Made by a program: the position numbers and the translations under genes. From Amaranthus tricolor (taxonomy: Eukaryota > Streptophyta > Magnoliopsida > Caryophyllales > Amaranthaceae), in contig NC_080053.1 in NCBI RefSeq assembly GCF_026212465.1, positions 13,326,520 to 13,390,519 on the forward strand: a stretch of DNA of 64,000 nucleotides, in the 5' to 3' direction. The notes under the pieces are model-generated. The model was given only the letters and a program-made list of their open reading frames with translations, made no database searches and was not told the DNA's origin. Positions 27,601 through 41,194 of this stretch are shown piece by piece; positions within the stretch are counted from its first letter, which is position 1; each line of letters opens with the position of its first letter.

Positions 27601-30600
27601 TATAGTGAGGAATCTTTGGGTCTGAAGGAGGTCTTTGATTGGTGGCCTTGGTTTGCTATGGAAAAGGCTTTAGTTCGGTGGAATTGTAGGGGGGCCGGTC
27701 CCATATTATCTGGGAGAAGGAGATTGAAAGATGAGGATAAAGGAAAATTCGGAAAAGGTGGCGTTCATGGTGGATACACCAACAAGCTCATCAACCGTGG
27801 TAACACTGACAAAAGTTTGGTGTAAGGTTCGGTGGATTTCATCAATTTGGCACGTTGTCAATTTAGCCCATTTCAAATTTGGCACATCTCTTCTATAAGG
27901 ATTTTTAAACAATTCCCATCTTTTCAAGATCATTGCAAAGAGTCACACAATTTTCTTTAGGTTTTTTCTGCAACATTCCAGTCTCGACTAGAGTTATGTT
28001 CTACCCACCTTAAGACAAGGTGGTTTTTTTGGGTTGATATATCATCAATGTTTAGGAGGGGCTATTTTGGAATTATCTAAATAATAATAATTTTTAAATA
28101 GTTAGCTCAATTAATAAGAAATGTAATTTAGTGGTATGAATAGAGGGTAAGGGTAAGAACATTCATTCATTCATTAAGTATAAAATGGATATGTTTCTAG
28201 ACACATTTCTTTGAGAGCCTAGGCTGGTACTTGTAAATCTATCATGTTTTATTGTAATCATTCTTGGCTACGATCAATATCTAAATCCTAAGTTTTTATT
28301 GACTATAAATTAGCTTTCATTTTATGACAATCATTGCTATACATTAGTACATATTCTGCCTAATATTGATCTGTATCATTCAATCCTAACTCGGTCCATA
28401 ACATACACCCATGAATGTAGGAACAGTCAATGAGTAGGAAATGCTCTTACATTAATTTGGATTCGGCTCATGTCATATGATATGATGATGATTTACATTG
28501 GTTGTCACTAACCTACCACAACCCTTTTTCAGCTAGTATCGATGCTGAAACACTCACGGACAATTTACAAAAGAATATATATGCAGGTTTCAGTTAGTAT
28601 TCCTACCGTTTTTTTTATTATATCTATATCTATATGAAAAGACTTCAAACCATGAATCCTTTTTTTTTCTGTCAAGTAGAAATTTAGTTGTAACATTTTG
28701 AAAAATATTTTTGTGCTAATATCATTATGAAGATCCTCCTAGGTTCTGTATTTGATGGCTGAATAAAAATAATTTTTTGTATCTGTGCATCATTTTTGAT
28801 TTTCTATGATTTCACGTACTTAGTTCTACTGCTGAGTGCTTTGTAGATACAATATCCCTTGAGGTTTTCATGTGTGTGCTAGTGGATCAAGTGTCACTCG
28901 AACTGTGGTTTTTTTTTTCTTTCACTGGGAATTTTTATTTTGTATTCTCTATGAAGATACAATCAGCTGGGCCTTGGCTGCGGCTAAAATGTCAAAATTA
29001 GTGTCTGATTGTATATCTTATTTCTTTGTAGGAGCCCACTAAGATTTCAGGTATCAAGAAAGACGTCAAACAAATTTTTGCAGGCTACTGTCACTCGTGT
29101 GCAATTACAGGTTACGATTTTCATACCATTTAATAAATTATAATTGATCCCCATCCCACAAAAAGTTAATAATGAACAACAAAAAAAAAAGGAATTGGAG
29201 AGTTTGAAGGATTCTGTGCGTATAACTATCTGATTCATTAATCTAATTCGAATATATCCGTTAATTGTTTATGCTAGAAGTTAGAACTTAAGTTTGATGA
29301 GTCTCTTACCCTTTCTATCAAAGGCTTATGAGTGATGCATAGTTTTGTTTTTCATAAATATTTTTTTTTTTGAATTACAGTGGATGGGGAGCTCTACATG
29401 TGGGGGAAGAACTCTAATGGACAACTTGGGCTTGGGAAGAGTAATTTTCTTATCATATAAATATTTGTCAATGTTAATTCTTGTCAATGATCTGTTCATT
29501 GATGCTTTTTCATATTGTGATTGTGAATTGTGAAATGCTCCCAGCCAGCTTTTCTTGGTCCTAAATTTCTTTGTTTCTTGATCTTTGTTCAAGAAGCCCT
29601 CATTTTACATGGCTGCATTTTTCAAATATTTTGGGTTGTCATTCTAATGGTGTGGTAAGCTTCTTGTTCTTTTAGCAATTTGGCATTTGTCTTAAAGGCC
29701 TTTGTCATCAAGTCTTTTTTTTCACAACATATGCTGGCTACTGTGTGCTGAGAAACTGCATGTGTTTCTCTTAGCTGTCTTGTATAATAGTGTTATCAAC
29801 ATGGATGGTGCTCCAGCTATGTAATTCTGGGTTTCTTTTATTGGATTTCTAATCACAGTCTACATTTGTAAATTAGCCAACCACATTGTTGAATTAAGGC
29901 TTTGGCATTGTACATTTAAACATCATCTTAAACTATGGGAAATTTGATTTTGAATTTCTGTTTAAAGAAACTATAAGTCTTATGTTTTCCCCTGTGTTTT
30001 ACCGAGCTCTTGTATCGTGTTTAGCTTTTGATTGCCACTTAGCTTAAAATTTGGTGGTATGCCCATCCTCCTTAACATCGTTAACTTGATGCATTTGTTT
30101 TGGACTTAGTAAGATTTCTTATATGCTTTTGATGGTTAGAGGTGGTTGTTATATATCCGTTAGGTGCACCAAAAGCAGTCTCTACACCAACAATAGTCAA
30201 ATGCTTGACTGGGCTTAGCATCGAAACGGCTGCTTTAGGTTCAGAGCACTCCATTGCTGTTACTGGTAGGGATTTTTTGAAAAATATTTTTCGCTCTTAG
30301 TGCATTTTAATCAAAGAAATGTATCACTGGATAAATTCTCCGTTATTTTGACTCTCCAAGATGAAGGTGTCACTTTGAGCTGGGGAGGAGAAAATTCTGG
30401 AAGACTTGGTCATGAGCGTCAATCTGGCTTATTCAATTTTATAAGCTGCAAGAGGTATATATATATATAAATATATTTCATTGTAGCATTGTTTTTTGAA
30501 GTGGTCTATATCTTGGGAAGTTATTGATGTAGTTCTAGGCACACTACAGAGATAGATGTGTTAGAGCCTCGACACAAAATTGTAGATCTATTTCTCATTT

Positions 30601-33600
30601 TATGAGGTGCAATTGTTTAAACGAATGATTATGTGCAACAGCATGTTGCCGGCTTGAATACAATGTAAGTCATTGTTCCTTGGTGTGCTTATCAGATATG
30701 CCTTCCCCAGGTTTTTTGAAGCACTTTAGCTCCATTTCTTGAATTTTCCTAAATACTGATCTTGAGATACATTAGTATAGTTTCAACTTTTCACAATTTT
30801 ATTTGTCAGTCTTAAATAGTTGTAGGTTCTTGTGGTTTTGTTCGATTTAACTCACCCTCGGGTAATTTCTCTATCGCATCAGGGATGTTACAGATGTTCT
30901 CATGTACATTGTCCACATCTGCTGTTTGTTCTGTTCTTTATTTTGATCTAAGCTGAGTTTTTCACATTAAAATTCATGTGCAAAGCCTCTGTCCACATTG
31001 TTTAACATAATCAACTGTCTTGGTTGTTGGATATTGTGATTATATTACATGCTTCACTATGTTGAAACTTGAAAAGGTTTTCAGTAACCCTTTAGCTACA
31101 CTAAAGGGTTTTTAGGCTCTTAGCTGATAACATGATTATATTCAAAATACTTTGTACAATCGGGCTCTTGTTTCAGGTTCATTATTTTCAGTAGTAGATA
31201 AGCTGCTCATTTTCACTTATTTCTGTTTATGTGAATTGTTGAATTCCACTGCATCACTGATCACACATAAATGTGAAACTCTAGCTAAAAGCCATTATTT
31301 ATCAACTTGTTTTGGGTTCTTTTATATCATATCTTACTTGATGCACAAAAAAGACATTTATTGTTAGTAGTTTATAACTTCATTTCAGTATTGTTGGGGA
31401 ACGTTGGACTAAAGAGGTCGACTTTAAGTTTTTAGCTTTTCCATTTTATGTTTATTAATATAGGGACATTTTTTTTGCAGTGAATATACTCCGAGGATTA
31501 TCAAAAGACTAGAAGGCATTAAGGTAAGTTGTGATTTTTGCATTTTTGATTGAAGGCCTATAAATGCTTTGATCATCTCTAGCTTAACTCCTAATATTAA
31601 CTTATTGTTTATTAGATCACAGCAGTTGCTGCTGGCTTGATGCATTCAGCTTGTATTGATGGTAACCGTGCTGTGGATATTGAGTTACATTCTTGGAGTC
31701 ACTTATTTTATCAGTATGATTTGATTAGCTTTTTTTCTTTGGCATGCTGTGTGACTTCACAGAAAATGGAAATGTCTTTGTTTTTGGTGAGGGAAAACTG
31801 AATAAGCTTGTGAGTTTTTATTATGCCGATGCTTAAATTTGTTATAGCAGATTAATTTCCTTGTCGCTTGAGGCTGTTAGTTTGTCAGTTCCATACTAAG
31901 AGAATATATTTTGCAGAATGCCAGAAATTCAGTTGATGTCACTAGACTACCAATGCTGTCAGATCTGCCAATTGCCAAAGATGTTGCCTGTGGTGGTTAT
32001 CATACCTGTGTAATAACAAGTATTTTCTGATTCATTCTCTTTTTTAATCTTTTCTGAATTCCATTGTAATGCTAGAATTCCATTGCCAAAATTCTGCCAA
32101 TAAGTGATTCTTATGATAGTGTGTGCTAGCTAGATGTTGGGGAAGGATCAATAACAAAGGCATTATGTACTCTCCTCCCAAATGAGTAAAAAGTGATCAG
32201 CAGGCCTTTCTTGAAAAAGACCATATAGATTATGGCAGTTTAGTGAGATGCAAGAAATATGCAGAACAAGACTAGAGTGAACAGGAAAGGAAGATTTTTG
32301 TTGCCAATCTCACACTTGTTTTGGTTCATGTATCTGTCACAACAAGTATTTAGGGAGGCCCAAATGCATATAACCTACAAAAGGAGGTGTAATAAATCTG
32401 TTTAAGGAGAGCAATGCCAACCGAGTAGGGGAATATCCATTCTGCTATGAAATTTCTGTTATAAGAGTGTTTGAGAAAAGGGATCATCCTAGAAAGAGAT
32501 TTTTTTTGTAAGTGATTTAGTCTTAGGCTTTTTGGCTCAATGACCATACAAAGTACTCTTTTTGCCCTCATCTTGTCTCTTCTTAAGATACAAGTCCCCA
32601 TGGAGAACGAATCTTTATGTGTGACATCTCCTTGCAAGATATCTAATTTAGAAAGCTATTTCATTTCTCAAAGCTTTTTTATATGGCACGCATATTTTTT
32701 TTAAACAAATCTTTGATGAGTATGATTTATTTGTTTATTACCTTATGTCCATTTTCAGAACTTCAGTATGATTGTTTCTTCTTTCCAAATTATTATTCCT
32801 CATTATTTTATCAATTTTTAACAATTTATTTGACTTGTGGCATGACTGAACTTTTTGTCTCGGCAGCATGCATTTGCGATTAATATTAATATCAGCAGTC
32901 AAGCCATAAGTTTTAAACAATTGTGGCTTATTTGGGATGCTTCTTATGATCTAATATCTTCTTTGGTTGATGGCTATATGATGCACGTACTTAGATTTCT
33001 AGCCTTTGTGAAGTAGATGTCAGCTTTTGCATTTAACATGGCGCAGGGAATGGAGAATTGTATACTTGGGGCTCTAATGAAAATGGCTGCCTTGGCATTG
33101 GGTACATCTTTGTTGTATATTTCTTTCTGAAACACTACTAAACAACTTTTTAACTCTGAGATTGTGAATTTATGATTTACTTTAAAACTCGATATATATA
33201 TTAAAATATTAACTTTATCCCTTTTTCAAACTTACTAATTTAGCTGCACTGATGTCATTCATTCGCCGGAGAGAGTGGAAGGCCCTTTTGTGAGGCAGTC
33301 AGTGAATAAGGTTTGTGCTATTCCTCAAAGCTAATAATTTGTCCAGTAAACGTGAAATTGTGCCGTCAAGGTGTAAAGCCCAAGGGGGTAATATGACACT
33401 TATTTCAAGTTCTCTATCTCTATAATATATAATGGTTATAGATGTTTTAGGTGAATGATGTCTTATTATATGATAAAGGAATGAGGCTAAGTTGGTGCTA
33501 TTTCTTGTATGCTTTTACATTCTTACTTGGCTTATATCAGGTTTCTTGCGGTTGGAAGCATACAGCTGCCATTGCAGGTGGGTGCTTGTCCTGAAAAATT

Positions 33601-36600
33601 TTGGCCTTTGTTTGCATTTCTTCTAGAATATAATATATAAATTGTAGAGTATGGCAAAATAAATTGTACACGAACCAATATAATTAGCTCATTGTTCTAA
33701 TAATCAATTTAAAATCATAAATTATCACTTTAAGGTTATAAATGATCACTTTAAAGTTATAAGTGATCACTTTAAGACATAGATGTATATTGGGCCAACA
33801 CAATAGATATGGTTTCACCATGAGACCATCTCATTTGAGAATTTGTGTAAATTCTTTAATAACCATGTTTTAAGCGCAAATGTTCATAATTATGACTTCT
33901 TGTGATAATCTCATGTTTATAGGTTTTCTTTTGTAACACTAATTCTGATTTATGTGATTGTTTTTACTTATTTTTTGGATGATTTGCTTGGTTACGCTGA
34001 TGTTGTGGACATTACCTTATGTTTGGCAGATGGATATGTTTTCACCTGGGGCTGGGGAGGTTCTCATGGAACATTCTCTGTGGATGGTCAGTCTTCTGGT
34101 GGACAGTTGGTTTGTTTCTATTCTTTGTGCTCCCTCTGATTTTTCCGTTTTAGTTGTACATGAAACAAGGTAGTTGTACCACCTGCTAATGGCATGTTGC
34201 TAGTTGTACATAAATTGCAATTGCAGATGCTTCCCTTTTGAATCATTATCTATATGTTTCAATAGAAGATTTTGGTTGAATATGAGGTATTCATTTGTCT
34301 TTACATGGATATGCCCTAGGAGAAGGTAAGGGAAAGGGAAAGGGAAAGAATTGCAAGGATTATTGTTTGATATTTTTTAAAACCAACTCCTTACAATGTT
34401 GGAAAAATGGAAAGATTGGGGAAGAAAATGCTAGCTCATTTTTCCTCTTACTCTGCTTTCCATTAAAATATTCATTCTTTCATAGTTGTTTGGCTATCCC
34501 CACTGTTTCTGTTTCGTTGTTGGATTAAATTTGTTTATAAATTATAGTTGCATTGAGGCTATAGAAATAGTGGAAAATAATTTTGTTTGTAGTGCCGGAA
34601 TATATTTCTTCAACCACCATATCTCTCCCTCTTCAATCCTAACCCATATTTTTGCTTTGGTCTCATCAATTCAACACTAACGAAGGTCCTATTTTGTCCA
34701 CTTAATTTTTGCTCATTCGATTTTATACTGAATAGACTTAATTTGATGGAAATTTATCCCGAATGAAACTTTTTTCCTGAACCTATATTTTTCTGATTTC
34801 CTATTTATTGTGAATGGGTTATGGCAATGGTGAAGAATAATAACAAAAACAAGTGCAACGAAAACAACAAAAAACAGAGCACAATGGACAATACACACAA
34901 GATTATGAGGTATATAAGGATACCTCCCCCTCAAACAAGGATTACTATCATTAATATACTAAACAATACATTAATGACAACCCACACAAGCTTTAAGAAC
35001 ACCCTCTCAAAGCAAAGACCTCACCTTAATGGTGGTCTCTCACAAACTCACTAACACAATGAAGAACTCTCTTGGAATGAACCCTAGTTGCTTCTAGTGT
35101 ATTAGCTTCACTCACATATGTTTCCTTTGCCTACATGAGCCTTTATATAGCCCACAATATCATAAGGAAACCCTAGTACTAATCCTTAAACCCCACAAAA
35201 GATTCGTGAACAAAACAGATTCGCGTGCTGACGAGGCACTGATGTCCGCTTGATCCGAGCAACCCCTGCTCGACCTGTTGAGCTAAGTTCCAGAACATTC
35301 TGATTTTAGCTGATTTTTTACCTAACTGAACTCATTTGAAAGGATTCTTATTTTACTTTTTGAAACTGATTTTAGCTGATTTTTTACCTAACTGAACTCA
35401 TTTTTAACAACCTATGAGCCCAGCACATGAGGATTCAGATTAAGCGAACAATTATTTTGCCATTGCCAAGTGAGTTTAGCTGTGCAGCTGATCTGAGAAG
35501 TGACGCAACAATATAACATTAATACAATGCAAAATAAGTTGATAATTAGTGGGGTCTTGAAACTTTTTATAATTGTTTTGGTATGCTGTTTATTTAGAAG
35601 GACCTATAGGGTGGTTATTGTTCAAATTATGTGGTATTACATAAAGACAACTGCAACTGCCATGGAAAGGTGGTTTATTATTCACCTATCCATCTCTTTC
35701 TTACAAGTGCAAGTTCACACACACAGACACTACTGCATTATGGGAACTTTTTAAAAGGTGAGTGATTCATGAAGAGATGGGTCTTCAACGCCTTCCTTGG
35801 ATGCTTTAGTAAATGAAGAACGGGTACCATATGAGCTTTCTCTTGGTTTTCACATATGATGTCAGACAATAATAAGAAAATTATTTTGGAAAGAAATCTG
35901 TCTTATTAGCATTAGTAGTAGAAATAGTGAAAACAGTGAAAAGTGGTAGCAACATTGACTTGATTTAACATGATCCAACGCAATATTTCAAATGTTATTT
36001 ATAGAAGTGGGGAAATAAATGTTTTGTAAATAAAGCAAATATTTGATAGATCTTGAAGGGATGAGAAATTGAACATTGTTAAAAAGTCTCGACAAATTCA
36101 CAATAAGAGGACCTTGATCTGATGTGAAAGCAAACTATATTTATATTGAAAGAAAACAGGTCGGCTTTTGTGATGGAAAAGAAATATCTTATGGGAAGTA
36201 ATGATAATGAACACGGAGTCCTATATGCAAATATACATCTATCTGTTCTCGTGTGTCAGGAGAATTTGCTACTATATTACCGGTGATTTAGACATTTGAT
36301 GAATGGCAAATGGTGTAGGAGACTGTTTAGGACGCGTAGAGAGTTCTCGAAAATTATTTGGTTCATCAAACATGATGTATGGACTTACGAAATGATTACT
36401 TTTGTGGACATAGAGATCAAGGAAGTATTGCAGTAATGACATGTTGTTTTGGTCCCAAAATCATATTTTTATTTGTTGAGGATGAAAAGTTTAGTTTTAA
36501 GATGTTGGTATATATGGCTCACACCTGTTAGCCAACATGTAGTGCGCACCTGTTTGCCATTTAAAGTATCCATTGCTTGCTATGCTTAAAATCTAGTACT

Positions 36601-36898
36601 TTGCTTTGTTCTCCAAGTTTAGATGTCGTATAAAAATCCTGCGTGAAAGCTTAGTGTAATCCAGTTATTCCTTACTCCCCAATAAACTCTCATCTTACAT
36701 GATGTCTATAGATCACTTTATTTCATTTCTACCAAGTTTGTTGTCAAATGCATCCATATATTTTCTTTGGAAATACAGGGTCATGGGACTGATGTTGATT
36801 ACATCGAGCCAACTGTCATTGATCTCAGCAGTGATGTTAGGGCATTGGAAGTATCTTGTGGATTCAATCACACAGGTGCAATTTTTGAATACATGTAA
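21601..36898 (+). CDS. RUG3: RCC1-repeat protein, RUG3 type, mitochondrial (15 exons)
   Basis: Exons: 21601-21856, 22056-22132, 29032-29110, 29381-29440, 30164-30265, 30361-30454, 31481-31523, 31616-31661, 31763-31809, 31917-32019, 33047-33101, 33244-33310, 33541-33577, 34030-34109, 36779-36898. All introns are GT-AG, and the exons sum to 1,266 bases, giving 421 residues and no stop. The product is a string of RCC1 repeats (for example LWGNGDYGRLGLG, MWGKNSNGQLGLG, TWGSNENGCLG, VSCGFNHTGA) folding as a beta-propeller. The first 40 residues are basic and Ser-rich, suiting a mitochondrial presequence. The segment FTWGWGGSHGTFSVDG and the overall plan match Arabidopsis RUG3, which is needed for nad2 intron splicing and complex I assembly; that role is transferred by homology. 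It appears to be the only intact host gene here. An in-frame ATG at 21361 is less likely as start. Confidence 0.88.
22133..29031 (+). other. Large intron 2 of the RUG3-type gene
   Basis: A 6.9 kb intron between codons for SM and EPTKIS. It holds a Stowaway-like MITE at 23844-24100 and several AT-rich stretches of unknown origin (for example 22262-22940, 26940-27330, 27540-27840), whose short ORFs are not supportable. I see no intact gene or LTR pair in it. Confidence 0.75.
23844..24100. mobile_element. Stowaway-like MITE in RUG3 intron 2
   Basis: About 257 bp with inverted arms. The left arm, after TA, is CTACCTCTTGTTTAACCCAT and continues TAGTCCCATTTA. The inverted right arm is CTCCCTCCTATTCTACCCAT followed by the same TAGTCCCATTTA. 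Flanking TA on both sides fits the family target site. Confidence 0.75.
34110..36778 (+). other. Intron 14 of the RUG3-type gene
   Basis: A 2.7 kb intron. It contains a GGGAAA repeat near 34326-34350, a stretch at 34830-35290 resembling a decayed retroelement leader, and a tandem duplication of about 45 bp (TGATTTTAGCTGATTTTTTA...) at 35300-35403. No gene is recognised. Confidence 0.7.
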
Positions 36899-37483
36899 CT
36901 TTCAGAATAAGCCATTTGACAGTCTGGACATGTTATAGCTTTTGTGACCTTGTCTTGGTGCTCTACACATTGCGGTGTTTATTACATCTTACGTCCCCGT
37001 CATTCATTTCACCAAGTCATGAGTTAGCATCAACATATCTGTATGCGGAGTGCCGACCAACTCAGTCTTTCTCCTGAGGGGTAAATTTTTTCATCTTCCT
37101 AAAATTCATTAATTAGTATGAATGTATGTTTTACCTGTATTTTATAAATGTAAATGCAAATGTGATATCATCCACTCTTGTTGGATAAGACTGCAGGATT
37201 TTGTACCATCAAACCAACTTACAAGTACATAATTGTTGAGAACTAAATAAGCTTTGATTGTTCAAACTACTGCATTTTTGTTTACAATAAAATGCATTTG
37301 AAGATAATATTAACTCAGCAGTCAAGGTCGATACTTTTGGATTCGAAGTTTTTTTGCTTTTGATGATGAAACTGTGTTGTTGTTTATTGTAGTCGTGTTT
37401 CATACTCGTGGATCCTGCTTTTATCATCTTTTTGTTGTACAAGGAATAGAAAAGGTAGTTATACAGATGATACCGAGCTGCTT
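36899..37483 (+). other. 3' flank of the RUG3-type gene
   Basis: This should contain the 3' UTR. It is AT-rich and I see no separate gene. It ends where plastid-derived sequence begins. Confidence 0.5.
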
Positions 37484-37584
37484 CTACCGTTAAGGTAACG
37501 ACTTCACTCTAGTCGCTAGCCCTGCCTTCGGCATCCCCCTCCTTACGGTTAAGGTAACGACTTCGGGCATGGCCAGCTCCCATA

Positions 37585-37618
<34 letters not shown>

Positions 37619-37878
37619 AATTCACCGACGTATGGCTGACCGGCGATTACTAGCGATTCCGGCTTCATGCAGGCAAGTTGCAGCCTGCAATTCGAACTGA
37701 GGACGGGTTTTTGGGGTTAGCTCACCCTCGCGGGATCGCGACCCTTTGTCCCGGCCATTGTAGCACGTGTGTCGCCCAGGGCATAATGGACATGATGACT
37801 TGACGTCATCCTCACCTTCCTCCGGCTTATCACCAGCAGTCTGTTCAGGGTTCCAAACTCAACGTTGGCAACTAAACA

Positions 37879-37913
<35 letters not shown>

Positions 37914-38051
37914 CCTTACGGCATGAGCTGACGACAGCCATGCACCACCTGTGTCCGCGTTCCCGAAGGCACCCCTCTCTTTCAAGATGATTTGCGGCAT
38001 GTCAAGCCCTGTTAAGGTTCTTCGCTTTGCATCGAATTAAACTACATGCAT

Positions 38052-38091
<40 letters not shown>

Positions 38092-38196
38092 TTCTTGCGA
38101 ACGTACTCCCCAGGCGGGATACTTAACGCGTTAGCTACAACACTGCACGGGTCGATACGCACAACGCCTAGTATCCATCGTTTACGGCTAGGACTA
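37484..38196 (-). pseudogene. rrn16: Plastid 16S rRNA fragment in the nucleus (NUPT)
   Basis: The minus strand reads as the 3' half of plastid 16S rRNA, from GTCCTAGCCGTAAACGATGG to near GTGAAGTCG, and includes the universal segments AAACTCAAAGGAATTGACGG and TTGTACACACCGCCCGTCAC. It is a partial copy with many changes from plastid 16S, for example TGCAGTGTTGTAGC where plastids have GCTGTAGC. Many look like C-to-T or G-to-A transitions, expected from decay of methylated nuclear DNA. Both ends break off abruptly inside the gene, so it is not functional. Its left end carries a short duplication of GTTAAGGTAACGACTTC. Confidence 0.93.
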
Positions 38197-38577
38197 TGTT
38201 AATGGCAGAAAGAAGGTATTCAATGAAGTTACTTACCACAGATATCTTGAAATATTGTTTGATGTTTTTGTATGTTGTGTTAGTTCATCTAATTCAGTTA
38301 AAAACTTGATAAATATTGTTGGTTAACGGATTGTCTTGTTAATATGTCTTCTCTTTGTTCATTCTATGTGAAAGAATCCCTGGTTTTTGTTAAAGTCGCA
38401 GCTAGTTGTCTGATGAGATAATATTCTCTTCTCAGCATAGTGGATTCTACATCATGATTAGAAAATGGCTGTTTTTTGTCAATTTTTTAGTTGATTTTTG
38501 ACTCTTACTTGAAGGTTTCTTAAACAGTCGTAGAACTTTAGTTAATAGTTATTAACCAAATCAAAATACTACTTTGT

Positions 38578-38620
<43 letters not shown>

Positions 38621-39517
38621 TGAAATTCGTATAGCGCACGAAATTTTTTAGTATGGAAATACTTATAAAAACTAATTATAAAGAAAAATGCAATTACATA
38701 ATATAGTTATCAGATTATAATAGTAATAAAATTATGTAAAAATTGAGATAAGTTTTTATAACATAATTATTACTTGATTGAATAAATAATTATAGATTAT
38801 ATATTCGGCCCAAGAGTTACTATTTTTGTGAAATAAACGATTTTATAAATAATATCTGTGTCGAAATTGATATGCTAGCAAACACACTATCCACATAATC
38901 CAATAATTCAATTATTATCAATAAAATTAAAACACATGACAATGCTTTTAGAACAAGTCATTTGTTATTTTTCAACAAAAATATGTATAAAAGATATGTC
39001 ATTTGTCATTGGTAGAAAAATGTATTCTAATTGATATGAATAAATGGTTCATATAATAGAAATTATGATAAAATAGGCTTTTTGTTTGAAGTTGTCTCAT
39101 TAAGAGTCGATTTTTCATAAAAATAGCTGATTGATATGAGAATGAAATCTTTAATTAAACATGTTGTCGTTTAGGAATTGTAGTTTTTACTTTAAGTCGA
39201 AATGGATGAAATTTTTAGATGGAGGGAAATGGAGAAAAAGAAAGGAGAAGGATTTGAAGGAATTGAAAATCTTTTGTTTGCATAAATGGGGAGAGGGACA
39301 TATTAGGAGGGATATTAATGTATATTCGTGAGTGTAAAGTTTGTGGTAGAGGTAGGAAAAAATCAATAGTATTGGTTTGATAACTTGACAAAGCTCCAAC
39401 CTGTTCAAGTTTCGTGCACCTTTTATAATTTTTAAATTTAGATTTAGAGATTAAGTGATATACCTACAACAATATATTTAGTATTCATTTTCAATTAAAA
39501 AAGAAAGGAAAATTACC
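38197..39517. other. AT-rich stretch with poly(T) at 38577-38617
   Basis: No gene recognised. The run of about 40 T could be the complement of a poly(A) tail of an inserted retrosequence lying to its left or right, but I cannot identify a body for it. Confidence 0.5.
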
Positions 39518-40673
39518 CTGAATAATACGAACTTTCACTGATTTCCCAACAATAATACGAACTTTCAATTAACTATAAATAATACGAAATTTGATATATG
39601 TTTTCCCGCTGGCATACCAATTTACCTGTATCAGGTAAACTTACTCATTCTTTTTAAAAAAAATTTTTTTGCTGATAAAATTAAGTAAAAGAATCAGAAA
39701 CATCTGCTTCTCCCTCACGCAGCCACTGCTTCCTCACCAACATTCCTCAAGCTTGTGATTTATATTGATTCTTCTCCCTCTCGTTCTCACGCATCAACTA
39801 CAAAGATATCACTCATTCATGGTTAGTTTATTCTTCTCAATTGTAATATTTATCCCTAAATTTTGTTTTAATCCCAAAAATTAGGGCTTGTATCTATTTA
39901 GTCAAAAATGGATGAAGCAAAAAACCTGATAGTTTTTTTTAACTGATGTTCATCTGATTCAATCGCTGTAAGAGATCTCAATGCTACTAAATCATCTTCT
40001 TCTGATCCATAAATATAGCCTCACAACATTATGCGATGAATAATCTTGAGGGCATAATACCACAATGCACAGTAAGAACATTAAAATTCAACTGTAAAGA
40101 ACAAAGTATGTTAACTAATCATATCACAACTAATCACCCACTGGCTTCTGGAAAACAATGCACAACAATGATAAGTAAGATTTAGAAATCTAAAATCAAT
40201 TATTTTAGGGAAGTTCAAAAGCAAACTTTCAATTCAAGATAAAAGAAGTGGTTTTCTGTTGCAAAAATATAAATTACATTTTGACTTCCAACCTTTCTTT
40301 TTCCAGCTTGTAACAACCCCAATTTTCACATATATGTAGAGATTATTCAATAATTTGATCCAATATTGTTTGATTTTCCATGTTAAATATCAAATTACTT
40401 TAGAACTTAAAATGAAAATGGAAAAAAAAATTGAGATGTTGGAAGAAGCAATTAAATTGGAAGAGGAAAGTGAGCAAATGAGGAAGATGAGGCTGCTGAC
40501 CTGCTGTCTATATACCCATTAAACTGATGAAGAAATAGAGAATTTACCGTTTCTCTAGGTTATGAACCGGTCAAGTATGCCAGCGGGAAACATATATCAA
40601 AGTTCGTATTATTCAAGGTTAATTGAAAGTTCGTATTATTGTTGGAAAATCAGTGAAAGTTCGTATAATTCAG
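39518..40673. mobile_element. TIR element with ~100 bp arms (MULE-like, non-autonomous)
   Basis: The arms 39518-39618 and 40575-40673 are inverted copies at roughly 90% identity, starting CTGAAT(A/T)ATACGAACTTTC and ending in CCCGCTGGCATAC. Each arm holds three spaced copies of AATAATACGAA. Long arms and total length of 1,156 bp suit a Mutator-like non-autonomous element. The flanks AAAATTACC and AAAATACAA agree only in part, so the target duplication is unproven. The interior has no transposase; a C/T-rich part near 39700-39800 resembles a captured gene leader. Confidence 0.7.
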
Positions 40674-41186
40674 AAAATACAACTAAACCTAGTTAGTAGT
40701 TCAAGCGTTCTTGCAAAAAGAACAGATCCAGGCAAGCTTTTCTGTTTCGATTTGATTTGATTGATTTATTGATACTACTTTTGGTTTTGTGAATCGCGAT
40801 TTTCTTTTTCGAACCCTAGATTATGATTACGTCCTCTTTGCTCTTGTTTTCTACTGTAATATACTACTTGAATTGATTATGGGGTTAGACATGGAATTAA
40901 TTATGGGGTCAAACCCAATTTCATATTCTGTTTTTGTAAGTTATGTGATTTGAGGGTCTCTTGTGAATAGCAATAGCAGAATTGAATTGATTTTTACAAG
41001 GATGTCATGTCACACCTTTACCATGCTCTATGTAAAATAAACAGATTAAATTCATTCATGGCTTTACAAAAACTTTGAAGTTTTCTATGTGCAACCAAGT
41101 ACTACTTTTTTTAATAAGACAGATAAACATTTAAGTTTTGTGTTTTAATTGCTCTTGCTTAGTTTTAACCATCCAACTCTATATCT
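40674..41186. other. Spacer between TIR element and hAT element
   Basis: AT-rich, with an AACCCTAGATTATG stretch near 40812. It may be the 5' part of the disrupted gene whose exons appear at 45129 and beyond, but no coding exon is visible. Confidence 0.3.
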
Positions 41187-41194
41187 GCATGCTA

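Noticed and set aside
29051..29083. Mini-intron (GTATCAAG..TTTGCAG) in RUG3 exon 3
   Set aside because: At 33 bp it is too short for a plant intron, and reading through keeps the frame and the RCC1 repeat.
37484..38196. Functional 16S rRNA gene or bacterial contamination
   Set aside because: The fragment starts and ends inside the gene, has many changes and sits between plant nuclear sequences.
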